From assembly GCA_034359265.1 (NCBI GenBank), contig CP136898.1, positions 41,997,501-42,061,500 on the forward strand: a stretch of DNA of 64,000 nucleotides. The letters are read 5' to 3'. This stretch comes from Canna indica (taxonomy: Eukaryota > Streptophyta > Magnoliopsida > Zingiberales > Cannaceae). A model generated the notes under the pieces. That model did no database searches. It was not told the origin of the DNA and was given only the letters and a program-made list of their open reading frames with translations. Made by a program: the position numbers and the translations under genes. Shown here piece by piece: positions 55,410-64,000 of the stretch. Position 1 is the first letter of the stretch, and every line of letters starts with the position of its first letter.

Positions 55410-56550
55410 CTTGGCTCTTGAAATTTCGACAGTGGATGTTCTCAGCATGTGACAGGAAGTCCAGACAATCTAAAAGATATTCAAAAACATGGAGGTGCAA
55501 CTATTACTTTTGGACATGGAAAACATGGGAATGTTGTAGGAGTTGGAACTCTCAATGTTCTAGAAATTCCTAATCTAGAAAATATCTTGCTTGTAGAAGG
55601 TCTTAAGATAAATCTTATGAGTATAAGCCAATTGTGTGATCAAAATTTAAATGTTCAATTTACCAGGAATAGTTGCAAGGTTTTTGATAAGGATGATGAC
55701 TGTATCCTTGAAGGGAACAAATCAAGAGACAACTGCTATAAAATTGCCTACTCTTTTTTTTGTTTTTTAGTTGTTTCTTCTGATATTAATCTATAGCATC
55801 GATGGTTAGGCCATGTTAATTACAGAGATTGCAAGAAACTTGTAAATGGTGGAGCCGTCCGATGAATTCCTAAACTTTTTGGAGAACCTGAAGCTGTATG
55901 TGGCCCTTGTCAAGAAAGAAAAAAGACAAGGTCGTCTCACTAGTTGGTCCCATGCAGGTTGAAAATATTGGAGATAAAAAGTATGTTCTTGTATGTGTTG
56001 ATGATTTCTCTCGCTTACTTGGACAAAATTCCTAAAAGAGAAGTCCAATGCCCTCAACAATTTTAAATCACTATGCTTGAGACTTCAGAATAAACAAGAA
56101 CTTCCTATTATGAAGGTGATCAGAATAATGAGGGATCACAGAAGAGAATTTGAGAATATTTCTTTCTCTGAATTCTGTGATGAAAATGGTATATTGCATG
56201 AATTTTCTCTCTCAAGACTCCTCAACAGAATGGTGTAGTAGAAAGAAAGAACCATACTATCCATGAGATGGCTCATGTAATGCTCAATTCCAAGCACATT
56301 TCTAGGAGATTTTGGGCTGAAGCCATCAACACAGCTTGCTACATTATGGAACGGTAGAAAACTCTGATCTCAGACCAAAATCTACTAAAACTCCTTATAA
56401 GTTATGGAAGGGTAGAAAACCTAACCATGCATATTTTCATATTTTTGGTAGCAGGTGCTATGTTCTAAATGATAGGGAGTATCTTGGCAAAATGCAAAGC
56501 AAAAGTGACGAAGGCATATTCCTTGGCTATTCTACAACAAACACACTCAA
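55410..56550 (+). pseudogene. Copia protease and integrase, both damaged
   Basis: The protease site NFDSGCSQHVTG lies at about 55421-55457, preceded by TGA where Trp is usual. GLKINLMSISQLCDQNLNV follows. The integrase zinc part reads HRWLGHVNYRDCKKL and CGPCQE near 55798-55915. The reading then goes from KTR straight to LVGPMQVENIGDKKYVLV, missing the residues that include the first catalytic Asp. RDHRREFEN near 56131 keeps the second Asp, and TPQQNGVVERKNHTIHEMA near 56217 keeps the Glu. The C-terminal part KSTKTPYKLWKGRKPNHAYF, then IFGSRCYVLN continues to 56550. There are several frameshifts. Confidence 0.82.
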
Positions 56551-56553
56551 ACT

Positions 56554-57568
56554 GTGATGGAATCATCAAATGTGAAAGTTGATGAGTCTCAAATCTGCCA
56601 GACTCCGACTGCTGATGAGAATGCAGTTTCAACTATTGATAAGACTATCGAGAATTCCTTCAAGATCATTAAACAGTCAGTTGAAACTGCTGATCCAACT
56701 GATCATGAGACTCACACTGAACAGGAAGATGAAAGTGATGACTCGAGAGCCGAAAAATCAACAAGAACTCTCAAGAATCATCCTCTGCATAATGTGATTG
56801 GTGATGTATATGATGGAGTTAAGGCGAGGAATCAATCCAAGAAAAATCACCAGAATATGATCAGATACTCTTGCAACACTTCCATAGTCGATCCCAAAAA
56901 TGTCAAGGAAGCTTTGAAAGATGAATTCTGGATTTCTGTTATGTAAGAAGAAGTGCAACAGTTCATCGAAAATGATGTTTGAGAACTTGTTTCAAAACTT
57001 GAAGGTATCAATATAGTTGGAACAAAATGGGTTTTCAAGAACAAGACTGATGAAGCAGGGAACATCACAAGAAATAAGACCAAACTTGTTGCTCAAGGGT
57101 TAAATCAAATTGAAGGAATGGATTATGATGAAACCTTTGCACTAGTTGCAAGACTGGAATCTATTAGATTGCTTCTAGACTTATCTTGTTGTATGAAGTT
57201 CAAACTGTTCCAGATGGATGTTAAGACTGTCTTCCTGAATGGTTTTCTCAATGAAGAAGTCTATATTGAACAACCAAAAGGCTTTGAAGATCTTGCTTAT
57301 CCTGACCATGTATACAGGTTGAAGAAAGCTCTATATGAGACTCACCCAGTTCCCGCTTTTAAAAAATTACAAAAGAGGAAATGCAGACCAAACCCTGTTC
57401 ATCAAAAGGAATGAATCTCAACTGATAATTACTCAAATTTATGTTGATGATATTATTTTTGGTTCAACATCTAAAATTTATATTAAACAATTTGTGGAAG
57501 ACATGAAATCTGAGTTTGAGATGAGCATAGTTAGGGAAATGAATTATTTTCTCAATCTTCAAGTAAAG
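56554..57568 (+). pseudogene. Copia reverse transcriptase, 3' part cut off
   Basis: An acidic linker (56554-56760) precedes RT. RT motifs are IVGTKWVFKNKTDEAGNITR, KLVAQGLNQIEGMDYDETFA and MDVKTVFLNGFLNEEVYIEQ. The catalytic box IYVDDIIFGS is at about 57437-57466. Near 57337-57365 a small deletion removes the usual GLKQAPRAWY segment and shifts the frame. The frame ends at NYFLNLQVK where the Athila-type LTR starts. Confidence 0.85.
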
Positions 57569-58721
57569 TGATGAGTGTCGAATCCATCAAAAATAAATTC
57601 TTACTTCTTGAGATTTGGTAGTCGTGACAAGTAGGGTTGAATCCACAGAGACTGGTTAGTTTCAAATTCTTTCAAAACCATAAATTAAAAGGAAGGAATT
57701 AAAAAGGGGGGGTTTTGATTAGATGCAAGCTGAAATAAAAATAGTAATTAAAAACAATAATAAAAATTAAGGAGAAATCAATGAGAGAAAATTCTAGCTA
57801 AAGGTACGTTCTCGATTTCGGTTCGTAGGATTGATCATAGACGCCAAGGATGAGTTTCTTTATGTCTAGCAATTTAATAGACTATGTGAATTGAATATCA
57901 ACCTCACATGTCATATTAATTCAAGTATTTCATTAGTTCGGATTGAATAGCAACCTTGACTAATTTGTCTCTAGATCCAGCATGAAACAACCATGCCGGA
58001 AGACTAGCTATTGTTCTGATAATCTGGTAATAGACCAACAATTAAAAAAAAAACAATAGAATAATTTCTACAAGAAATAAATGAATGCTAGAAAGCAAAG
58101 ATATTAAACACAGAAGAATCTCATAATCTGTAGAACTGAAACGTCGAATCATCCTTTAGCTAGAAAGAAGTGGATTAGCCACACATCGTAAACTCAAACA
58201 ATTTCATTCTCCAAAAGCTACTGCTGAATTCAAACTTAATTCTAAAGAGCAAAACTAAAAGAAGGTTAAAGCTAGGAAAATTGTCAACCCTGTTCATTAC
58301 AATTTTTCTCCTCTTATAGGAGAATTCCAAACCTAACTAAAATAGTAAATAAAAATTAAATTAACCTTACATGGCAATAAACTAACAACCAAATATCCTG
58401 GTTTAATGTTTTAGACATAAATGGATTGTCCAAATTCGCATGGAAATATGGAAGCAAAATTTTAGCTTTTAACATGGTAAGTTCTGGGTCTGTCACATGC
58501 ATCTCTACTAAGGCGTGGGCACATCCAAGGTAGTGTGACCAGGTCCAGCTGTCTTTCCAATTTCTAGCTTCCAAAAAATGTGCAAAGGAGATTCTTTTTT
58601 ATTTTTTTACATCATTTGTTGCCTAAAAGTTAAACAAAATAATAAACACATTTTAGGAAATATTTAATTCGAATTTATCATGAAAATAAGCAACAAAAGA
58701 TGGAAAATAAATATGTCATCA
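57569..58721 (-). repeat. 3' LTR of the Athila-type element
   Basis: 1153 bp; the + strand starts TGATGAGTGTCGAATCC and ends AATATGTCATCA, giving TGATGA/TCATCA inverted ends. The inner end abuts the polypurine tract. Confidence 0.85.
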
Positions 58722-58740
58722 AATCTCCCCACACTTAAAC
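58722..58740 (-). promoter_or_regulatory. Polypurine tract of the Athila-type element
   Basis: On the minus strand TTTAAGTGTGGGGAGATT ends next to the LTR start. A near copy of this sequence lies about 1 kb inside (59706-59722). Confidence 0.85.
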
Positions 58741-59831
58741 CATGCTTGTCCTCAGGCATAACTCAAACCGAATAATCACTCTCTTAAAAATTCATCGCAT
58801 CCTATCGCAGCCTGCGTCATAAAGTTTTAACGACTCAAACAAAAAGAAAATAGCAAGCATATCTTTCACAATGAAATCTCATCCATCCACACATATTTAT
58901 GATTACTTAGATGCAAACTAAGAGTACGAGATGCAAAGGATGAAGAGTTTTAAGCACACATGCAAATTTCAAAAAATAATCATCGCATAGAAGAACATCT
59001 ACCAAGCAATGCCGCAAGTCGAAATAACTAAGAGACTTAACTTATTGGTTGAGCACCTTTTATTTCCTAGATCGTTGCTTAACCTTTTGACACGAAGACA
59101 TACATTGGTGATGTATGCATCCGATTACTCGGTTGACCCCGAATCTAAGTTCCTTGCCTAGAATGTCATGTAACCTTTTGACGCGAGGACACACATTGGT
59201 GATGCATGCACCCGATTACTTGGTTGATCACAATTCTAGGTGGCTACTAGCTCTACTCATGATCTCTGGTGATCAGCGGAGTAGTGATGCTCTTTCTTTC
59301 TTCTTCTTCTTCTTTTTTAGACTTGAGGCATAACAAGGTATAGTTCTTACTGTGCAAGATAAAACTAAGCAGACATGATTGTTTTAAAATTTATTGCATC
59401 TTGAAATTCTAGGAGTTCATCAAGAGACGGTCATATATCGTATGGGGGGATGAGAAATGCATTATTCATGTTAGCTCTCCATTGTAATTCAGTTCAAGGC
59501 ATCTAACACAATGATTTGAGATGTTCAAGGATGTAAATGAATCTTAAAAGATAACAATTGAAATGTATGGGTTAAAAGAAATATCGAGTTCTAGGACAAG
59601 ATTTCAAAAACTTATCAAAAGTGTGCAAAACAGTGACCTTCTAATGAAAATAAATTCTTGTGCAGGAAAATTTCAGCTATCTACAAAAAGCCATGATTGA
59701 GCAAAATAAACCCCTCCCCACACTTAAAGTTCACATTGTCCCTAATGTGATTCAAAATAATATCAAAGCAAAATAAGAGCATAATGGGAGAATGAGAACT
59801 TCCCTGAACAATGGAGGAGGGGTGGAGTCAT
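58741..59831 (-). other. 3' non-coding region of the Athila-type element
   Basis: No ORF of note. It holds a two-copy tandem repeat of about 80 bp (about 59090-59250; core CCTTTTGACACGAGGACA, CATTGGTGATG, CCGATTACT-GGTTGA). Toward its inner end is a second CTCCCCACACTTAAAGTTCA motif (59706-59725). Confidence 0.65.
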
Positions 59832-61270
59832 CTACTGCCTCGGGGGTGCTTGTGGGTCAAAACCCATGAAGTGGAAGAAACTCATCAGGTTCTCTTCAAT
59901 CTTAGCAACTCGTTCATTAAGCTGGGTCACGGCTTTCTCCAAGCATACTATTTGTTTCTCCAATTGTGATTGTTGGGAAGAGGAGGATGGGGCATCCGCA
60001 GATGCATTTGTTACATTACTGCGGAAGGCTCTTTGGTTGCATGGTGTGAGAGGACCTGGAGGAGAAAAACAAATACTATATTTCTCTTTACAAAGCAAAC
60101 TCATTCCATCCAAACATTTAAGATCTAGTGGGGTCATGTTACATGCTAATTGTAGATCATGTTCGTCAAGATTAAGTAAACCTTCATGCAAAGCCAAGTG
60201 AGTGATATATGGTCCTAGAATAAATGGGCGTCTAAATGCGTTGACATTGGCTAATTGGGTAGCAAACCAAAAACCAAGATTTTCTTTCTTTTCATGAATC
60301 ACGCACCATATAAAGTAGAGTTCAGATTTTGATACAATACCCGCGGAGTCTTTTCTACTTGAGAATGAATATGCAAGAAAACGGTGAATATATTTAATTG
60401 CAGGATCATGTATGTAACAATCCTTAGATTTACTAGGATCATAGGATGCATTTGGGTCTCCAATTAAGAATCGATATACATCATGTGGTTTAAAATAATC
60501 AACAAAATCACAAAGACTGCTAAGATATTCCTTTGATGTTGCATCCTCTTCCTTAATGAAGCCCAATGCAATATTAAATTCAGTGATAGAGAGATCAAAT
60601 TTCTTGCCAATGAGTCTAAATTTAATTAGTGCCGGTGTGGTGACAGTTAGCTCAGTGGGTTTTTCAGATTGAAATGTTGCATAAAACTCTCTAGTCAGTT
60701 CAACAAATGTGGGACGGTTTATTTCAAAATATGAATTCCAACCAATATTATCAATCAAGCTAAGCATATCTTCTTTAATTTGCAAGGTTTCCAAAGTGGG
60801 GATGTCGGGATACTTACATTGCACTATCGGGCTTTTGCAAATTTCTACCTACCTCTTTCTTTCGGATGGGTCATCGAATTCCGGATTCCCATTGTGATTG
60901 AGCTCGGACGGTGGAAGAATTTGCTTCCCTTCTTGATCCTTGATCAATGTCGGCGATGTTGAGAAATTTTTGTCCTATCTTCATGTTGAGGCTTAGTTTC
61001 AGGCTTTGTCTCAGTTTCATGTTCAGGGGGTTCTTTATCAGCTTCTTCATGTTGAGGGGGAATAACTTCAGTTGGTTCAGCCTCTGCTTCAGGAGTGGGT
61101 CGAGTCACAAAGGTGGATGATGACGAGCTTGAGGATTCACATAAAATTTTTGGAGCTGGTTGGTTCGGAGAATTTCGTTGCCCACGGGATGGACGAGGGC
61201 GTTTGGCTTTGGGTTCCCATCTTGGTGGTCGTCGTGCTTGGCTGCGGGTTCTCATTACTGTTAAGAACAT
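59832..61270 (-). pseudogene. Athila-type accessory ORF (after pol), frameshifted
   Basis: The piece 61270-60944 starts near MRTRSQARRPPRWEPKAKRP and is basic, then Ser- and Glu/Pro-rich. The piece 60824-59832 (330 codons) reads NRPTFVELTREFYATF, IKFRLIGKKFDLSITEFNIA and LGFIKEED, then a coiled coil (LEKQIVCLEKAVTQLNERVA) and DPQAPPRQ. This resembles the ORF found in Athila/plant transposon-protein families (ATHILA ORF-1-like). A stop and frame change near 60830-60940 separate the pieces, though the 330-codon part is well preserved. It is not a recognisable envelope protein: I see no membrane segment. The role is unknown. Confidence 0.75.
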
Positions 61271-61886
61271 AAGTAGATTGAGGAAGCTGTGGCTTCTGGT
61301 GAGGGATGTTGGCGAGTGAAGAGGGAAGCCGGTGATTGAAGCTCAGCGTCGGTGTGTGAAGCCCGACGACTTGTGTGGAAGGGGGGAAGAAGTGGTCATA
61401 GCTCAGCGACCATTGTTGGTGACCTCCAGTGAAGGGGGTCAGTGAGGGGAGAGGAGCCGAAGATTCCTCTACTTCGTCTGGAGAGGAAGGAGCGGCGAGC
61501 TGCTCGGTGGCAACCTAGTTGGAAGAGGGCATTGATGAGAAGAGGGCGGAGGCTGGAGAGGAAGGCGTCGAGTGGCGTAGGGTAGGGGGAAACTAGGGCG
61601 TGCCCGTTTCCTTTTTGAAATGGCCACGGGTGCGCCCGTTTACCCGCTAACCTGCCCCCTCTCTTTTTTTTCTTTTTTTTTTCACCATGGTGTTAATTTT
61701 GTCTACCTGCAATTTTAAAGAAAAAATTGAATTGGAGGATGAATTAAATAAAATAAGGGGTTGGCGAGGGCAGGCCTAATGCTAAATTTTAAGTAAGCTG
61801 AAGAAATAAGGCGCGGGCACGCCTAATGCCTGGGTTGCCTCCCCGAAGTGCCCTGTTTCTTGTCCTGGGCTAGACTCTGCTGTAAT
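61271..61886 (-). other. Non-coding spacer between integrase and accessory ORF
   Basis: No recognised coding sequence. It is GC-richer (61320-61620) and then has a T-rich run (61660-61682). It may hold an internal promoter or splice acceptor for the downstream ORF, but I see no specific signal. Confidence 0.45.
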
Positions 61887-62915
61887 TTATGAGTTTTCAG
61901 TTGGATACTCCAAGTGAATCTCTTCGACATTCTGTACTTGGAATCCATCATAGAAAGGTTTCAAGCGATATCCATTAACCTTAAGAGTCTTGTCGGTGTC
62001 CAAGCTCTTAATTTCTACTGCACCATGAGAAAATATGTTAGTGACAATAAAAGGACCTACCCATCTCGATCTCAACTTACCAGGAAATAACTTTAAATGA
62101 GAGTGGTAAAGCAAGACTTTTTGTCCAATTAAAAATTGCTTCCTAGAAATCTTTTGATTATGGAAAGCTTTGGTTTTTTCTTTGTAAATCCTTGAGCTTT
62201 TGTAAGCGTCGTTCCAAATTTCTTACAACTCTTGAAGTTGTAATTTTTTGTGTTCTCCTGCTTCATCCATCTTCATGTTGCAATTTTTAACAGCCCAATA
62301 TGCTTTGTGTTCTAATTCAACAGGTGGGTGACATGGTTTGCCAAACACTGGTCGGAAAGGAGACATCCCTATGGTTGTTTTGTATGCTGTCCAATAGGCC
62401 CATAGCGCGTCATCTAGTCGCAAACTCTAATATTTTCTATTGGGGTTGACTGTTTTCTCAAGTATAGAGTTGATCTCCCTGTTGGACACCTCGGCTTGAC
62501 CATTAGTTTAAGGGTGATAAGCTGTAGAGGTGCGATGAGTAACATTGTACCTTTTCAAGAGAGCCTCTACCATCTTGTTGCAGAAATGGGTACCTCGGTC
62601 GCTGATTATAGCCCTTGGTGTTCCGAACCTGACAAAAATTTGAGATTTGACCAAATCTACAACAACTTTAGCGTTGTCATTCCGAGTAGCTTTAGCTTCT
62701 ACCCATTTTGAGACATAGTCCACTGCCAAAATAATGTAAACATAACCAAATAAAGAGGGGAATGGCCCCATGAAATCGATTCCCCACACATCAAATATTT
62801 CACAAACTAGGATCGGAGAAAGTGACATTTGATCTCTATGTCCCAAATTTCCAGTTCGTTGACAATTTTCACAAGACTTCAAAACAGATATGAATCGCAG
62901 AATAAAGATGGCCAA
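61887..62915 (-). pseudogene. Athila-type integrase, nearly complete but interrupted
   Basis: The zinc part ends [17 protein letters not shown]. The core reads [12 protein letters not shown] (first Asp), [23 protein letters not shown] (second Asp) and NGQAEVSNREI (Glu), so the whole catalytic triad is present. One codon before NGQAEV (HPQTNG in relatives) is a stop (about 62511). Piece 62423-62223 reads [19 protein letters not shown], and piece 62114-61887 gives LFPGKLRSRWVGPFIV and VNGYRLKPF. Stops and frameshifts between the pieces make it a pseudogene. Confidence 0.87.
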
Positions 62916-63288
62916 AATAAACCATTTTCCAATACCTTACGGACTATTATCTTAGGACCGAAATGACCCCCACATGCTTATGAATGACAAAATTATAGAA
63001 TATAAGGAACCTCTATTTCAGAAACATATCTTCTAATAATCTGATCTGAACAATGTTTCCACAAGTATAGGTCATCCCAAATATAGTACCTAGCGTCTCT
63101 TTTGATTTTATCATTTTCAGCTCTAGATAACTCATTGGGGAATGAACCTGCAACCAAATAATTGACAATATCAACATACCATGGATTTATTTCCTGAATA
63201 GAGAAAAGATGTTCATATGGAAAGTCATCTTTTAAGGGTAGAGATTCTTCATTTATGAGTAATCGACCATGATGATCGGCAACTAAGT
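62916..63288 (-). pseudogene. Athila-type region between RNase H and integrase, degraded
   Basis: It should hold the end of RNase H and the integrase zinc-binding N-terminus. Short matches such as WYVDIVNYLVAG and IWDDLYLWKHCSDQ on the minus strand (about 63170 and 63060) fit that region, but stops and shifts break it up. Confidence 0.65.
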
Positions 63289-63990
63289 TTATGTTCCCTT
63301 TTTATCTTGTATTTCTAAATCAAATTTTTGCATTAAAAGTATCCAACGTATCAGCCTTGGTTTTGCTTTCTTCTTCTTGAGCAAGTACTTTAGAGATGCA
63401 TGATCAGAATAGACAATAACTTTAGTCCCAAGCAAGTATGAACGAATTTTTTCTAAAGCAAAAACAATAGCTAAGAGTTCTTTTTCTATTGTCGAATAGT
63501 TGCATTGGGCATCATCAAGCATCCTTGAGACATAATATATGACATGTGGATTCTTTTCAATTTTCTGTCCAAGAACAGCCCCTATAGTGTGGTTACTTGC
63601 ATCGCACATGATCTCAAATGGAAAATTCCAGTTTGGTGGTTGAATGATGGGTGTTGAAATCAACTTTTCTTTTAAGGAGTCAAATGCTTGTTTGCACAAG
63701 TCATCAAACTCGAATGCCATCTCCTTTTGCAGCAGCCAACATAAGGGTTGAGTGATCTTGAAAAAATCCTTTATCAAATGCCGGTAGAAACCTGCATGTC
63801 CCAAGAAAGATCGAATTTCTCGTACACATACGGGATAAGGTAGAGATTTAATAACATTAGTTTTTGCTTTATCTACTTTAATCCCTTTGGAAGATACAAT
63901 ATGTCTTAAAATTAAGCATTGACTAACCATGAAATGACACTTCTCATAATTTAAAACCAGATTTGTTTCTAAATATATCTTGAGCACCAT
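63289..63990 (-). pseudogene. Athila-type RT C-terminus and RNase H (partial)
   Basis: The 233-codon frame reads [49 protein letters not shown] and [20 protein letters not shown]. RNase H motifs are [39 protein letters not shown] and [15 protein letters not shown]; the RNase H acidic residues (CDAS, E of EKELLA, SDH) are present. The catalytic RT box lies beyond the window. It is the best preserved pol piece here. Confidence 0.88.
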
Positions 63991-64000
63991 TGTTAGATTT

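Larger units (their letters stand above)
52546..57568 (+). mobile_element. Ty1/copia retrotransposon, SIRE/Maximus-like, truncated by a nested insertion
   Basis: It has a 5' LTR (about 52546-53503), primer site TGGTATCAGAGCG (53506-53518), gag (53580-about 55090), protease (55430), integrase and RT in the copia order on the + strand. The coding sequence stops at 57568 in the middle of RT, where the LTR of an Athila-type element begins. The remaining RT, RNase H and the 3' LTR should lie beyond the right edge of the window. The acidic TWSDDDEETDSEE stretch and long coiled coil after the zinc knuckle resemble SIRE/Maximus gag proteins. All ORFs are broken. Confidence 0.85.
57569..64000 (-). mobile_element. 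Athila-type Ty3/gypsy retrotransposon, 3' half; continues beyond the window
   Basis: Minus-strand order from the right edge: RT/RNase H (63990-63289), integrase (62915-61887), accessory ORF (61270-59832), 3' non-coding region, polypurine tract, and 3' LTR (58721-57569). The RT reading [15 protein letters not shown] and the extra ORF after pol are characteristic of Athila-group elements. It is inserted into the RT of the copia element. The 5' LTR, primer site, gag and RT start lie outside, so the TSD cannot be checked (left flank TAAAG). Confidence 0.87.

Noticed and set aside
59832..61270. Envelope gene in the Athila-type element
   Set aside because: The ORF has no signal peptide or membrane segment and ends in a coiled coil, so calling it an envelope protein is not supported.

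Overview
This window looks like a transposon-rich stretch of a flowering-plant nuclear genome. I see only two genes likely to be functional, both on the + strand and both with introns: a group IIe WRKY transcription factor (16431-17489) and a TraB/PrgY-like, probably plastid-targeted membrane protein (44088-47279). The GC-rich exons of the WRKY gene hint at a monocot, but I cannot name the species. Almost everything else is mobile DNA at various stages of decay, much of it inserted into other mobile DNA. Several insertions could be delimited exactly by target-site duplications (TSDs).

Left nest (1-15436). A minus-strand LTR retroelement (LTR 14969-15436, primer-site-like sequence at 14947-14968) is split by a 14.4-kb CACTA transposon (264-14703, TSD AGG). 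The CACTA carries a broken TNP2-type transposase and a second ORF on the minus strand. Inside it sits a decayed Tekay/Del-type Ty3 retrotransposon (5257-14315), and inside that element's gag is a solo LTR (10699-12008).

Gene 1 and surroundings (15437-21148). The WRKY gene has three exons and a long CT repeat in its leader. It is followed by an exactly delimited hAT-type MITE (17797-18160) and AT-rich DNA with other small repeats.

Middle nest (21149-31022). A roughly 2-kb non-coding small-LTR element is interrupted by a 7.85-kb minus-strand element (21536-29386). That element has 1.4-kb LTRs, a Met-tRNA primer site, a copia-like gag and an accessory coiled-coil ORF, but no recognisable pol. 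Its LTR family also gave the solo LTRs at 10699 and 39359. All four LTR copies hold clusters of the palindromic motif GGTCGATCGACC.

Central region (31023-43745). Fragments of a copia RT, a hAT transposase and a CACTA end are followed by a Mutator-like MITE (33091-33874). Next comes a near full-length minus-strand L1-type LINE (33920-43138, diverged 15-bp TSD). The LINE holds a Pack-MULE-like element that captured part of a U-box/ARM-repeat gene (33954-35502) and a solo LTR (39359-40944). A second LINE 3' fragment follows.

Gene 2 and right side (43860-64000). The five-exon TraB-like gene is followed by three diverged copies of a sequence block and a 5'-truncated LINE with a perfect 18-bp TSD (48698-51069). 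Then comes a LINE fragment split by a SIRE-like copia element (52546 onward), whose RT is in turn cut by an Athila-type Ty3 element (57569 to beyond the window end). Nearly all retroelement ORFs carry stops, frameshifts or lost catalytic residues. No tRNA, rRNA or CRISPR was seen.
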